Source: Marinobacterium jannaschii DSM 6295 (GTDB taxonomy: Bacteria > Pseudomonadota > Gammaproteobacteria > Pseudomonadales > Balneatricaceae). From it: 64,000 bases of DNA. The stretch is from positions 1-64,000 of the forward strand of contig NZ_KK211066.1 of assembly GCF_000620085.1 (NCBI RefSeq), read 5' to 3'. Positions 17,056 to 27,060 of the stretch are shown here, piece by piece. Position numbers and translations under genes: made by a program. The notes under the pieces are model-generated. The model searched no databases and had not been told where the DNA came from. It worked only from the letters and a program-made list of their open reading frames with translations. Position 1 is the first letter of the stretch. Every line of letters begins with the position of its first letter.

Positions 17056-19413
17056 TCACCCCTGGGGCTGATCCGCGCCGGGCATTTCTGCTGCTTTTAT
17101 TCCGGATTCAACCACTTCCCCTACCTCTGGCTCCGGAAGCACGAGTTCCAACACCTGGGAAATATCTCTTCGCTCAGGAATCAGATCATCGGGTCGGCCC
17201 ATATCTCCGAGACTGTAGTCACACACACCCTGAGGAAATACGGTTTTTAACGTTGCCAGATAGGGCTGCAGATCCTGGTCTCCGTAAACACCACCCTCTA
17301 TCGCCTGCTCTATCGGCTGCAGATGGCACTTGAATACATCACCCTTGATGCTGTCACCCGCAACCTGGCGACTCTGCTCATAAATCGGATATGTGCTGCT
17401 ACAAAGCCCCTCAGGACGATTATTCCAACGCCCGTCCCAGACTGTATTCCCTGTAGCAATCAGCTTGCCCTGATGGTCAAAACAGGCGTCCGCCCAATCA
17501 GCGGCCACCTGGCTATCCGTGCCGAGCAGGCGACGATCCAGCAACTCGAGGGCTTCGGTGATCGGAGAGTGGGGCCGGCGGGTTACCCAGATCAGCTGAT
17601 TATCCGCATGCCCCTGGAATTCGATCAGCCGTTGCCGAGTGGCAAATGAGGCAAAGCTATGGTGCATATCGAGCTGGTCATCCAGATAGTGACGAATATC
17701 GATAACCGGAATATCCAGCTTACCGATAAACACCTGCCCGGAACGATATGCGGCCTGCATCGCCTTAAGGCTACCGCTCTGGCGTGGTGCCGCTGCCGCG
17801 GAACCCTCAGGAACCAGGCGCATATTGTGCTCACTCCAGGGGGAGAACTGATAAAGCGCCGTTCCCGGCCCGGAACTCAGGTGCCAGTACCTGGTACCCT
17901 CCATCTCCTGAGGTGGCTTCCAGCTACCTATATTCCGGTTGAGATGGATAAATTCATCAATACTGATCTCCCCACCACGCAATCCGTTTAAGCCGTACTG
18001 CACTCCCACGTTATCCCAGGTAGAGTTGGCATAACCAAAGGCATCAGTCCCGAACAGGTATTTCAGGTCATCCCAGTAAGTCCAGTGCGTACTGTGACGC
18101 ACCGCCGGAGAGTAGCGGTAAAAGTGGGGGTGGTAGCGTGGGTTGTTAACCAGTTGGGTGAGGCCGCGCCAGGACTGAGTGCACTCGGAGCTACCCCTGA
18201 AATAATTGGGTCGCAGACCTTTAAAGATCAGCGCCAGATCATAGAGGAAGAAGCGTGGACTGCGTTGCCCTTCGCTGGCCTTCATCCCTTCGATCAGGCT
18301 GCGCTGTTCCCAGCTGCGCCAACGTTCGTTATCTGCCGCCGTCACATCGAAATAATACGCCAGTAACTCACAGTCAAATACATAGGTGGTCTGGGTAATC
18401 ATATCGGGATAGGAATACAGCGGAATCGCTGCATCTATAAGATCCGGGGTATTCTGGCCGATCAGGTACTGCTGTATCGCACCGCCCGATCCCCCTATAC
18501 CTACAGTATAAAGATCCTCCCCATACAGGGCATTAAACTGACGCTTCACCCGGAGAGCCGTTTCCTCAGCCAGCCAGGTGTTGTAATGATTGCTGGTCTG
18601 ATTGGCGCTGGAGTACGCGACGGCAAAGCCCCTGCCCAGTTCCCGGTGACGCCGGTGTAATACATCAGTAGGGGTTGCCCTGCCCTGTACTTTGCCAATC
18701 CCCACACCGCCGCGGAACTGGTAAATAAGCCGCTGGTTCCAGTTAGAGCCATCGGCCGTAGGGGCTGCTTCTCCCTCCCCCTTCAGGGCAGCAATTACGT
18801 AGATAAAACGGTTGATACTACCGGTCTCCACCCGGACCACGTAGGGCACCTCACGACCATCAACATTCGCAACCGCAATGTCATCCGCGGCGTCCTCCAG
18901 CGGAAAAAACAGATCAGTCCCGATGCGATTGTAATAATAGGCAACCCGGGTTTTCAGCAGACAATCCCTGGAGTAACCGACAACTTCATCGGTCTTCTTA
19001 CCGTCAATCTCGCGGTAAACAGCGGTGCCCTCTCCGTCCTGGTTATCCACCAGCGGCTGTCCCAGGCCAGAGTCCTCGGTCCGGCAGTAAAACGGATACT
19101 GTGCCGGACCGGCATAAAGGTGCTCTGAGGGCCCGGTTTCACCAACGGGAATCGGATAGCTGAAAGGATCTGCTACACGTCCGACGGAACCGGGATGCGG
19201 CCCGGTGTAAGGAGGAATATTCAGCGGATAGACACTGTCCGCCGGCAAAGCCTCGACAATATTATCCACTGACTTTGTATCTGTACTTTGCGGGTAAAAC
19301 AGCAAAAAACCAGCACCAGAAACGACTAACAGCAGCAACACCGTCAGCACCATCCGCCAGGAACAGAAGCCAGGATTACCCCAACGAACCTTTAAGTTGC
19401 CCACAACGATCAC
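17056..19413 (-). CDS. large exported DUF6351-like protein, hydrolase fold suspected
   Basis: 785 aa. An N-terminal helix (about 21-41, VLTVLLLLVVSGAGFLLFYP) anchors or exports it; the start is GTG at 19413, with an ATG at residue 21 as alternative. The body resembles the DUF6351 family of big periplasmic proteins. The block GIGGSGGAIQQYLIGQ looks like a nucleophile elbow (G-x-S-x-G variant), followed by IDAAIPLYSYPD, and a late Asp/His region (VIDIRHYLDDQLDMHHSF) could complete a hydrolase triad. An esterase or tannase-like activity is therefore possible but unproven. It is monocistronic, next to the divergent outer-membrane barrel gene. Confidence 0.75.
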   Translation of the reverse strand: MIVVGNLKVRWGNPGFCSWRMVLTVLLLLVVSGAGFLLFYPQSTDTKSVDNIVEALPADSVYPLNIPPYTGPHPGSVGRVADPFSYPIPVGETGPSEHLYAGPAQYPFYCRTEDSGLGQPLVDNQDGEGTAVYREIDGKKTDEVVGYSRDCLLKTRVAYYYNRIGTDLFFPLEDAADDIAVANVDGREVPYVVRVETGSINRFIYVIAALKGEGEAAPTADGSNWNQRLIYQFRGGVGIGKVQGRATPTDVLHRRHRELGRGFAVAYSSANQTSNHYNTWLAEETALRVKRQFNALYGEDLYTVGIGGSGGAIQQYLIGQNTPDLIDAAIPLYSYPDMITQTTYVFDCELLAYYFDVTAADNERWRSWEQRSLIEGMKASEGQRSPRFFLYDLALIFKGLRPNYFRGSSECTQSWRGLTQLVNNPRYHPHFYRYSPAVRHSTHWTYWDDLKYLFGTDAFGYANSTWDNVGVQYGLNGLRGGEISIDEFIHLNRNIGSWKPPQEMEGTRYWHLSSGPGTALYQFSPWSEHNMRLVPEGSAAAAPRQSGSLKAMQAAYRSGQVFIGKLDIPVIDIRHYLDDQLDMHHSFASFATRQRLIEFQGHADNQLIWVTRRPHSPITEALELLDRRLLGTDSQVAADWADACFDHQGKLIATGNTVWDGRWNNRPEGLCSSTYPIYEQSRQVAGDSIKGDVFKCHLQPIEQAIEGGVYGDQDLQPYLATLKTVFPQGVCDYSLGDMGRPDDLIPERRDISQVLELVLPEPEVGEVVESGIKAAEMPGADQPQG

Positions 19414-19602
19414 CCGAAGATTCTTATATATTTACTCAATATTCTAGTCTCAGGCTGATTCAACTCGCCAATTGGTCGAAGCATATACCGCATAACTCAG
19501 TAAATTGACCGATAAACCGGGCTTCTTATTCAGCAATGGACTCTTTGCCGTGATAAACTCCGCGCGTCTCCTTCACCACATTCCATTGACAAGGACCTAT
19601 TC

Positions 19603-20346
19603 ATGAAGAAGCTGATCTGTGCGGCCCTATCCGGCCTTTCAATTATGGCTGCGCCACTCAGTGCCCACGCAGACTTAATCGGAGTATACGCAGGCGCTAA
19701 TTACTGGAATGCAGCCGCTGATGGTTCTATTGCATCTGCCGACAAAACCGCTGCGGAATTCGACTTTGATACCGAAGGTCAGAATATGTTCTACGTAGCG
19801 ATTGAGCATCCGGTACCGCTGGTACCAAACTTCAAAATCCGCCACACCAATATGGTCAGCGACGGTAGCGCAAACGTTACAGGCTTTGAATTTAATAACG
19901 TGACCTTTAATGGCGACGTTGACACTAAGCTGGATCTGACCCATACCGATTTCGTGCTTTACTACGAGCTGCTGGATAACGTCGTCAGCCTGGATCTGGG
20001 TCTGAATGTTAAATACCTGGACGGCTTCGCTGAAGTTTCCTCTTCCAGTGAAACAACACGCGTTGACCTGACCGCGCCAATCCCGATGGCTTATGCTTCC
20101 GTTGAGGGTATGCTGCCATTTACCGGATTCAGTGCGAAAGCAGAAGCCAACCTGCTCAGCATCGATGACAGCGAAATCAGCGATTTCCAGGCTGAAATTA
20201 AATATGACGTTATCGACAATATCGCTCTGGACCTCGGTGTCACCGTTGGCTACCGCCGCCTGTCTATCAAGCTGGACGACATTGACGATATCGACTCCGA
20301 CCTGACTTTTTCCGGCCCTTACGTCGGCCTGGAAGCTCACTTCTGA
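19603..20346 (+). CDS. TIGR04219-type outer membrane beta-barrel protein
   Basis: 247 aa. The signal peptide MKKLICAALSGLSIMAAPLSAHA is cleaved near residue 23. The mature protein begins DLIGVYAGANYWNA and is made of alternating amphipathic strands, acidic loops (IDDSEISDF, LDDIDDIDSD), and a last strand GPYVGLEAHF ending in Phe, the outer-membrane insertion signature. It resembles the TIGR04219/YfaZ-like barrels of marine gammaproteobacteria, whose function is unknown. It is followed by a terminator at 20365-20394. Confidence 0.88.
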   Translation: MKKLICAALSGLSIMAAPLSAHADLIGVYAGANYWNAAADGSIASADKTAAEFDFDTEGQNMFYVAIEHPVPLVPNFKIRHTNMVSDGSANVTGFEFNNVTFNGDVDTKLDLTHTDFVLYYELLDNVVSLDLGLNVKYLDGFAEVSSSSETTRVDLTAPIPMAYASVEGMLPFTGFSAKAEANLLSIDDSEISDFQAEIKYDVIDNIALDLGVTVGYRRLSIKLDDIDDIDSDLTFSGPYVGLEAHF

Positions 20347-20364
20347 TACTGTGATCGTCCGTTG

Positions 20365-20394
20365 AAAATGGAGCCTGAGGGCTCCATTTTTGTT
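20365..20394 (+). terminator. intrinsic terminator after the barrel gene
   Basis: Hairpin GGAGCC-TGAG-GGCTCC with A-rich left flank and a T5 run on the right, 20 bp after the stop codon. Confidence 0.85.
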
Positions 20395-20488
20395 TCAGCT
20401 GCGGAAATACAGGTCAATTCACTCAAAAAGACAAAAATCATCTAAGCTTAAGCTACCCAATTATTCCAGCGGCAGGGAAGCTTAGAAA

Positions 20489-21229
20489 ATGAAGATATAT
20501 TTCAGCGTTCGACACTTTGTACTGTTATGTATTGCCGGGCTTGTGATCACTACCTCTGCCAACGCAGAAGAACGCCACCTGAAAGTCGGATACATCGAAT
20601 TTCCGCCAATGTACTCGACAGAGAATGGCTCTCCCCGTGGCATCCTGCTCGATATCGGACGCACAATATTTAATGAGCTGGGATACAGTTACAGAGAAAC
20701 CTCCTACCCCACACGACGCTTATTTAAGGCCCTTGAAGTCGGCATGGCTGATATCTGGTTTGGCATCAGAATTCCCCGACTAAAATCAGCAGCCATCATC
20801 GGAGATCAGCCCATCTATACGATTCAGCTGAATGTTTACGGCCTCGACAAGGTTCCTGAGGCGGCCAAAAAAGAAGACTTTAAAGGCAAAAGGGTGGTGA
20901 TCATGCTGGGGTACACCTATTCAGACCTAGGCGCCTTCATCCGGGACAAGTCAAACGGCGTTAGCTATGTCGAGGCAAAAAGCCACCAACAGGCCTTACG
21001 CCTGCTAAAGACCGGGCGATTTGATTATCTGCTGGATTACCAATATCCACTGAATGCGGCGCTGAAGAAAGTGCCGCTGGAAAACATCCGGGCTAACACC
21101 ATCGCACGCCTGCCGGTCTATATCTACGTCTCCCGGCGCACCCGTAACCCTGTTCAGTTATCAGCAACCCTGGACAGCACCTTTGCCCGCCTCAGCAATG
21201 AAGGCAAGCTAAACGTGGCAGGAAACTAA
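20489..21229 (+). CDS. periplasmic solute-binding protein, amino-acid ABC type
   Basis: 246 aa. A signal peptide ends near residue 26 (VITTSANA). The mature part HLKVGYIEFPPMYST, then GILLDIGRTIFNELG, is the lobe-1 start of family-3 solute-binding proteins (SBP_bac_3). Later LDYQYPLNAALK and ISRRTRNP-like blocks complete lobes 2 and 1. Such proteins deliver amino acids to ABC permeases or act as sensors. No permease or ATPase gene is adjacent, so it is an orphan binding protein. Ligand unknown. Confidence 0.82.
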   Translation: MKIYFSVRHFVLLCIAGLVITTSANAEERHLKVGYIEFPPMYSTENGSPRGILLDIGRTIFNELGYSYRETSYPTRRLFKALEVGMADIWFGIRIPRLKSAAIIGDQPIYTIQLNVYGLDKVPEAAKKEDFKGKRVVIMLGYTYSDLGAFIRDKSNGVSYVEAKSHQQALRLLKTGRFDYLLDYQYPLNAALKKVPLENIRANTIARLPVYIYVSRRTRNPVQLSATLDSTFARLSNEGKLNVAGN

Positions 21230-21240
21230 GCTACTGACCT

Positions 21241-21283
21241 AAAAAAACGGCCCCTGCGGGAACCAGTCCCGAGGAGCCGTCTG
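21241..21283 (-). terminator. intrinsic terminator of astA
   Basis: Read on the minus strand, ACGGCTCC-TCGGGA pairs with TCCCG-(CA)GGGGCCGT around a short loop, then a T7 run (the A-run at 21241-21247). It stops the minus-strand astA transcript and lies about 50 bp past its stop codon. Confidence 0.8.
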
Positions 21284-21332
21284 ATGGAAACTATTTTCGC
21301 TCGTTGGCGTAGCTGAATACCGAGTCAGGAGT

Positions 21333-22391
21333 TCAGGCTGCCCGACTGCAGCCGGATGCTGACGCAGCAGCTTTGAAAAACACATACCGTACTGTAGCGC
21401 CAACCTGAAGCTGCAGAGCCTTGGCAGTCTCAGCGCTGATCAGTAGCGTGCCGTCTTCAGCAATTCGCGCAGGCGCGAGCGTCATACGGTAGTTATCAAT
21501 ACAACCGTTGCTGAGCATAAACTGGTCATCACCTTCAGACACAGATGAATCGATCCGAATCTGACCGGATACACTTTCACGCACGGTCCGAATCTCCTCA
21601 CGGCCTACCTGAACCGACGGACCTCCGTCAAACAGATCAACATAGCCGGTAAAGCGGAACCCCTCTTTTTTCAGCATATGCAGCGCCGGCGCTGAGGATT
21701 CATGTGGCTTACCTATCACGGCCCGCGCTTCATCCGGCAGCAGATCCACATAGATTGGATACTTCGGCATCAGGTCAGAAATAAACTGAGTCCCTTTCAG
21801 GGCAGCGGTCGTCACGGCATCCTGGAATTCGATACCAAAGAACTTACTGCCCAGATAATCCCATAACGGAGAACGCCCTTTTTCATCCTGCCAGCCCCGC
21901 AACTCAGCCATTACCGTATCTCCGAAATGCTCCGGGAAATCAGCCAGCGTCAGGTAACGACAACGGGACAGCAACTGCCCGATCCCCGGGCGACGTGCTT
22001 CTGGCAGCAGGAACAGCGAGCCGACTTCGGTCGCACCGGTATAGTCGTTGACCATACTCAGCACTTCTGTCTTGCGCGTGGTTTCAAGACAGCTGGAGCT
22101 GCTAACCAGAGTGGAGAGCTTATAAGAATAAAAGGGACGGTTCAGGCCGATGCCGGTATAGAGCGCCGTTGTGCCCACAACCTTTCCGGCTTCAGTATCT
22201 TCCAGCACCATGAAATAGGTACCCACTGCATCATGCGCGCCTTTCTCCGAGAAGCTACGGCGGGATGCAGCTATTTTCTCCCTCCATGCAGCCTCATCTG
22301 CCGGCATCGATGTCATACCCTTTCCGACAGCCTGTGACATGGCCATCAGATCCTCAAGATCGCTTGACTGGCATGGACGAATTATCAGCAT
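21333..22391 (-). CDS. astA: arginine N-succinyltransferase
   Basis: 352 aa, cytoplasmic, GNAT-like fold. It transfers succinyl from succinyl-CoA to arginine, first step of the arginine succinyltransferase (AST) pathway. The N-terminus MLIIRPCQSSDLEDLMAMS and the blocks EVGSLFLLPEARRPGIGQLL, MAELRGW, LWDYLGSKFF and FDGGPSVQV match AstA/AruF. The other ast genes are not adjacent, so here it stands alone, divergent from an Lrp regulator that could sense an amino acid. The C-terminus is about 10 residues Ala/Cys-rich and variable. Confidence 0.9.
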   Translation of the reverse strand: MLIIRPCQSSDLEDLMAMSQAVGKGMTSMPADEAAWREKIAASRRSFSEKGAHDAVGTYFMVLEDTEAGKVVGTTALYTGIGLNRPFYSYKLSTLVSSSSCLETTRKTEVLSMVNDYTGATEVGSLFLLPEARRPGIGQLLSRCRYLTLADFPEHFGDTVMAELRGWQDEKGRSPLWDYLGSKFFGIEFQDAVTTAALKGTQFISDLMPKYPIYVDLLPDEARAVIGKPHESSAPALHMLKKEGFRFTGYVDLFDGGPSVQVGREEIRTVRESVSGQIRIDSSVSEGDDQFMLSNGCIDNYRMTLAPARIAEDGTLLISAETAKALQLQVGATVRYVFFKAAASASGCSRAA

Positions 22392-22655
22392 ATTGAACCC
22401 CGTTTCCGACTGGAATTTTCATTCTTATGTCGAAAATTTTAGCTGCGAATCGTCAGAATTAGCTCTCTATTTCAGCCTGATTGATTCATATAATTGGCTA
22501 CAAAACAGATAAGGCCGCATAAAATTCGACAACCTGAAAATCTGATCAATAACCGATCACGGGGAGGACACCAGCGCTAATCGCTTGTAGAATCGGCATT
22601 ACAACAGCAGCCGTCAGGATTCGCTGCAATTATCACTCAAATAAGACGGATTCAG

Positions 22656-23132
22656 ATGCATCTCGACAAGATTAATCGAAAGATTCTTTCGATCCTTCAG
22701 CAGGAAGCACGAATTACCAACCAGCAGCTGGCAGAACGGGTTGGCCTGTCACCCAGCTCGTGCCTTAACCGGGTTAAGAAACTGGAGGAGCAAGAGCTGA
22801 TTGGCCCCTACCTCGGCGTATTGAGGATGGAAAAGCTCTGCCGCAGTGTGACGGTGATCGTGACGGTCAGCCTGAAAGACCAGAGCACCGACTCTTTCCG
22901 GGCGTTTGAGAAAGCAGCCCGGGATATACCGGAGGTTGTTGAATGCTATACCGTCAGCGGCACATTCGACTTCTTTATGCGCATCGTGGCACCGGATATG
23001 TTGCGCTACAACCAGATCAATGATCAGCTGCTGGATATCAACCCGGGCATGGTTAACCTAAGCAGTCATGTGGTTCTGAACACCGACAAACCATTTCGCG
23101 GCTACCCGCTGGAGCAATTGCTGGAAGACTGA
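22656..23132 (+). CDS. Lrp/AsnC-family regulator next to astA
   Basis: 158 aa. N-terminal winged helix (LDKINRKILSILQQEARITN, QQLAERVGLSPSSCLNRV) and RAM effector domain with EVVECYTVSGTFDFFMRIV. Starts at ATG 22656. It is divergent from arginine succinyltransferase, so arginine or ornithine sensing is a reasonable inference. It is a paralogue of the Lrp at 3995 (same ECYT-x-[ST]-G core) with otherwise different sequence. Followed by a weak hairpin at 23155-23184. Confidence 0.92.
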   Translation: MHLDKINRKILSILQQEARITNQQLAERVGLSPSSCLNRVKKLEEQELIGPYLGVLRMEKLCRSVTVIVTVSLKDQSTDSFRAFEKAARDIPEVVECYTVSGTFDFFMRIVAPDMLRYNQINDQLLDINPGMVNLSSHVVLNTDKPFRGYPLEQLLED

Positions 23133-23154
23133 TCCGGCTGCTGCCATATACAAC

Positions 23155-23184
23155 AACGCCGCCCCGATTACCCGGAGCGGCGTT
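23155..23184. terminator. weak terminator-like hairpin between Lrp and lctP
   Basis: AACGCCGC (23155-23162) pairs with GCGGCGTT (23177-23184) between convergent genes. No T-run follows on either side, so termination strength is uncertain. Confidence 0.5.
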
Positions 23185-23227
23185 CTGTAATCTGAATCGA
23201 CGCAATCTATATGTGGTTCAGCTCGGA

Positions 23228-24925
23228 TCAGCCCACCGACAGTGGATCCGTCACTCCCATTACATAAAGGGCAAACAGTCCGATCAGGCCACTCATCAGT
23301 ACATAATAAGCTGTAGGAATAATGGTCTTACGTAGCACCTTACCTTCCTGACCAAACAACCCTACAGTCGCAGAGGCCGCCACCACATTATGGATCGCAA
23401 CCATATTACCGGCCGCAGCACCCACCGCCTGCAGCGCCACCATGATGGCACCCGAGACCGCTAGGTTCTCAGCCACACCAAACTGGAACTGGCTCAGCAT
23501 CATATTACTGACAGTGTTACTACCGGCGATAAATGCGCCGAGCGCACCGATTGAAGCGGCAAACAGCGGGTAGACATTGCCAAAGACATAAGCCACATAC
23601 TCCGCCATCGCTACCGGCATGCTGGCAAGGTCCTGAGCATTCACCCCGGAGTTAATCAGGATACGCACCATCGGAATGGTAAACACCAGTACAAAGCCAG
23701 CGCCAATCAGCGTCTTCGAGGATTCTCCAATAGCTGCCTTCAACTCACCGAAGCGCATTCGGTGCAGGAAGAACGTCACCAGTACGACAAATACCAGTAC
23801 GCCGCCGGGCAGGTAGAGCGGCGCAAAGCCTGCACTGATGCCCTGCTCTCCCAGAATATTCTTAAAGCCCAGAGATACAGATTTCAGCATCCCCTTAAAT
23901 TCCGGACTGACGCGGCTGGCAACCAGAATCAGCGCAACCAGCACATACGGAAACCATGCCAGCGTCGCACTGATCGGCATCTTTTCAGTCAGGCTGTCGA
24001 TTTTCACCTCAAGCTGCCCCATCCAGTCAGATGGCCATTCTTTAGCCGGTGCGAAATCCCAGCCATCCTTCGGCAACAGGAAATTATGGCGGGCAGCAAC
24101 TGTAACAATTGCCAGGCCAACCAGACCGCCAATCAGAGACGGGAATTCGGGCCCCAGGAAGATACCGGTCGCCATATACGGCAGGGTGAACGCCAGACCG
24201 GCAAAGAGAGCAAACGGCGCTACACTCAGGCCTTCAGTCCAGGACTTATTACGACCAAAGAAACGGGTCAGCATCATAATCATAAACAGCGGGATCAATG
24301 TACCGACCAGGCCGTGAATGATTGCCACTTCGGAGGTGATCAGCTGCAGGTATATCTCCCAGCTACTGCCTCCTGCTGCCAGCTGTTCGCTGAGCGTCGC
24401 TTTATCCAGGCCATTCTGCACACCGATGATAATTGGCGTGCCCACGGCACCGAAGGACACCGGTGTACTCTGTATCATCATCCCCATCACCACAGCCGCC
24501 ATCGCCGGAAAGCCAATAGCCACCAGCAGCGGCGCAGCGATCGCAGCAGGCGTACCAAAGCCAGACGCACCTTCAATAAACGAACCAAACAACCAGGCGA
24601 TGATAATCACCTGTACCCGGCGATCGGGACTGATATTAGTAAAGCCAGCACGGATACTGGTGATCGCGCCGGAATGCTTAAGCGTGTTTAGCAGCAGGAT
24701 AGCGCCGAAAATGATCCAGAGGACCGATACGGTGATCAGAAGCCCCTGCACCGTGGAGGCTAATACACGGTTAAAGGAGACTTCCCAGGCAATCAGGGCA
24801 ATAGCCGCCGTCGCCAGATAGACAACAGGCATCGCAATACGTGCAGACAACTGCAGACCGATCAGCAATAGCGCCGCCAGAGCGATTGGCAGGACAGCCA
24901 GTAAGGCTTGGACTTCGATACTCAT
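23228..24925 (-). CDS. lctP: L-lactate permease family transporter
   Basis: 565 aa from the ATG at 24925, which has GGGAAC upstream; the frame is open 29 codons further but that part ([13 protein letters not shown]) is not membrane-like. It has at least twelve hydrophobic helices. Family blocks [33 protein letters not shown] and [19 protein letters not shown] mark LctP/LldP/GlcA proton symporters for lactate or glycolate. No lactate dehydrogenase gene is in the immediate neighbourhood. Two perfect PdhR/LldR-type palindromes lie upstream, which supports regulation by lactate or pyruvate. Confidence 0.92.
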   Translation of the reverse strand: MSIEVQALLAVLPIALAALLLIGLQLSARIAMPVVYLATAAIALIAWEVSFNRVLASTVQGLLITVSVLWIIFGAILLLNTLKHSGAITSIRAGFTNISPDRRVQVIIIAWLFGSFIEGASGFGTPAAIAAPLLVAIGFPAMAAVVMGMMIQSTPVSFGAVGTPIIIGVQNGLDKATLSEQLAAGGSSWEIYLQLITSEVAIIHGLVGTLIPLFMIMMLTRFFGRNKSWTEGLSVAPFALFAGLAFTLPYMATGIFLGPEFPSLIGGLVGLAIVTVAARHNFLLPKDGWDFAPAKEWPSDWMGQLEVKIDSLTEKMPISATLAWFPYVLVALILVASRVSPEFKGMLKSVSLGFKNILGEQGISAGFAPLYLPGGVLVFVVLVTFFLHRMRFGELKAAIGESSKTLIGAGFVLVFTIPMVRILINSGVNAQDLASMPVAMAEYVAYVFGNVYPLFAASIGALGAFIAGSNTVSNMMLSQFQFGVAENLAVSGAIMVALQAVGAAAGNMVAIHNVVAASATVGLFGQEGKVLRKTIIPTAYYVLMSGLIGLFALYVMGVTDPLSVG

Positions 24926-25080
24926 CAATGTTCCCGTTTTGGATTTTTTTATGGGATTCGTTTGGCCTCGTATCCTTGAGTATTTTGTCTGCGCGGGCCG
25001 AAACCTGAACAATCAGACAAAAACGGCCAGAATCCTACCAGAGTGAAGGGAATTGTGAAGTGAAAAATTCTATTTTTGTA

Positions 25081-25096
25081 AATTGGTATTACCAAT
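25081..25096. promoter_or_regulatory. PdhR/LldR-type operator, copy 1
   Basis: AATTGGTATTACCAAT matches the GntR/FadR-subfamily palindrome ATTGGTnnnACCAAT used by PdhR and LldR. It lies 155 bp upstream of the lctP start and 96 bp from the second identical copy. Confidence 0.8.
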
Positions 25097-25176
25097 AAAT
25101 TACATTCATTTTATCTATTAACGCCAAAATATCAGCATATTTTCACCGTATACGTCACACCAAGAACAAAACATAT

Positions 25177-25192
25177 AATTGGTATTACCAAT
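25177..25192. promoter_or_regulatory. PdhR/LldR-type operator, copy 2
   Basis: Identical 16-bp AATTGGTATTACCAAT. Two copies 96 bp apart recall the two-operator layout of E. coli lldPRD, where LldR loops DNA around the promoter. The regulator gene is not in the window. Confidence 0.8.
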
Positions 25193-25428
25193 ATAAACTA
25201 CTGATTCGTGCTGCAAATATGGCTTCAGAAGAAAATTCAGCCGGGATAGATAAATGAGTAGAAATCCCCCCATACACTATGCTGACAGGAGTGACGAGCC
25301 ACCCATCTGCAGATGACCACACAATTTCTGGCGCACCAAGCCCGCGCCAGACGGGGCTCGCAAACAAATGGCACAGATAGTGCTTGTTCATAATTCCCGA
25401 ATTCAAGTTTCAATTTGGTTAATTGCCT

Positions 25429-26913
25429 ATGTATAGCCTGCGTCAACGGGTCGGCTTAGTGCTTGGCCCCCTCGCCTTTATCTCCATCCTTATGCTGCCC
25501 CTTCCCGACGGGCTTAGTCCGGAAGCATTAAAGGTCGCCGCCATCGCCACCCTGATGGCAACCTGGTGGATCACCGAGGCCATTCCGATCCCTGCAACCT
25601 CTCTGCTGCCAATCGCGCTGTATCCTTCGCTGGGGGTGATGAAATCGGCTCAGGCAACACCTTCCTACGCCAATCACCTGATCTTCCTGTTTATGGGTGG
25701 CTTCCTGCTGGCGATTGCCATGGAGCGCTGGAACCTGCATCGCCGCATCGCCCTGCATACAATCCGCATCGTGGGTGTCGGGCCTGACCGCATCATCCTC
25801 GGCTTTATGGTTGCAACGGCATTTCTCTCCATGTGGGTCAGCAACACCGCAACGACGATGATGATGGTGCCGATCGGCCTGGCGATCATTAAACAAACAC
25901 TTTCAGCACTGGAAGAAAACCCGGTTAACGGCGTCTCCTCACAGCCAGAACAGTTCAACTTCGGTATTTCACTGATGCTGGGCATCTGTTTTTCAGCCTC
26001 TATCGGTGGCGTGGGCACTCTGATCGGCACCCCTCCCAACACGGTACTGGCGGGTATGATGGAGAACATCTATGGCCAGAGCATCGGCTTTGCCGAGTGG
26101 ATGAGCTTCGGCGTCCCTCTGGCGGTCGTTATGCTGGCGGTGGCCTGGCTGATTCTGGTTAAGCTGGTTTACCCTTCGGGACTGAAATCCCTGCCCGGCG
26201 GCCAGGCACTGATCGACCAGCAGTTGCATGATATCGGCAAGATCAGCCGGGAAGAGAAACTGGTCCTGCTGATATTCCTGCTGACTGCGTCTGGCTGGAT
26301 ACTGCGTGGCTTCGTAAAGCCTCCAATGATCCACGATGCGACTATCGCCATCATTGGTGCCCTGCTGCTGTTTATGGTGCCGGTTGATCTGAAAAAGGGC
26401 CGCTTCCTGCTGGACTGGGAATCTGCACTTAAACTCCCCTGGGGCGTCATCCTGTTGTTCGGTGGCGGCCTGGCACTGGCAAAAGGCTTCGCCGACACCG
26501 GGCTGACCGAATGGATCGGCTCCCAGCTAAGCGCGCTCAGCGACCTGGATCTGGTGTTGTTCATCGGCGTGGTGGTGTTGCTTACACTGTTCCTGACCGA
26601 AATCACTTCCAATACAGCAACCGCTACCCTGTTGATCCCGGTGATGGCAGCCGTGTCCGGCAGCATGGGTGTGCACCCGTTCGGTCCTATGTTTGGTGCC
26701 GCCGTCGCCGCATCCTTTGCCTTTATGTTGCCTGTCGCAACTCCGCCTAATGCCGTGGTCTATGGTTCGGGCTTTGTCAGCATCAACCAGATGGCAAAAG
26801 CCGGCTTCTGGGTCAACCTGGTCGGCGCCGCGGCCATCACCCTGTTTATCGCCTGGATACTGCCAGTACTCTGGGGCATCGACCTGGCCAGCACTCCTGC
26901 CTGGGTTCGGTAA
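25429..26913 (+). CDS. DASS/SLC13-family sodium:anion symporter
   Basis: 494 aa from the ATG at 25429 (a TTG two codons earlier is the alternative). About eleven to twelve helices. The motifs ATWWITEAIPIPATSLLPI, NTATTMMMVPIGLAII, ASIGGVGTLIGTPPN, TEITSNTATATLLIPVM and LPVATPPNAVVYGSG are the divalent-anion:Na+ symporter signature. Substrates in the family are C4-dicarboxylates, citrate or sulfate; specificity cannot be read. Divergent from lctP, sharing the region with the PdhR/LldR palindromes, so both may respond to the same carbon signal. Confidence 0.92.
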   Translation: MYSLRQRVGLVLGPLAFISILMLPLPDGLSPEALKVAAIATLMATWWITEAIPIPATSLLPIALYPSLGVMKSAQATPSYANHLIFLFMGGFLLAIAMERWNLHRRIALHTIRIVGVGPDRIILGFMVATAFLSMWVSNTATTMMMVPIGLAIIKQTLSALEENPVNGVSSQPEQFNFGISLMLGICFSASIGGVGTLIGTPPNTVLAGMMENIYGQSIGFAEWMSFGVPLAVVMLAVAWLILVKLVYPSGLKSLPGGQALIDQQLHDIGKISREEKLVLLIFLLTASGWILRGFVKPPMIHDATIAIIGALLLFMVPVDLKKGRFLLDWESALKLPWGVILLFGGGLALAKGFADTGLTEWIGSQLSALSDLDLVLFIGVVVLLTLFLTEITSNTATATLLIPVMAAVSGSMGVHPFGPMFGAAVAASFAFMLPVATPPNAVVYGSGFVSINQMAKAGFWVNLVGAAAITLFIAWILPVLWGIDLASTPAWVR

Positions 26914-27060
26914 ATAAACAGCAGAACACAGGGACGTGTTCATCAAAACCCAATCTTGAGAAAAATATCGCCGTACTGATCAAAACTATCAGTTAATCTT
27001 CTAACGCTTTGTTTTGTAGTGCAAAATAAACGTAAGGAAACTTTTAACTGAGGGAACACT

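Larger units (their letters stand above)
24926..25428. other. 503-bp divergent intergenic region of lctP and a DASS transporter
   Basis: AT-rich. It contains two identical palindromes described separately, AT-rich promoter-like segments, and no gene. It must hold the promoters of both divergent transporters. Confidence 0.6.

Noticed and set aside
23762-24691. Long open frame of about 309 codons opposite lctP
   Set aside because: Antisense to a clear transporter gene; translation is Arg/His/Gln-rich with no hydrophobic or domain pattern, as expected for a shadow frame.
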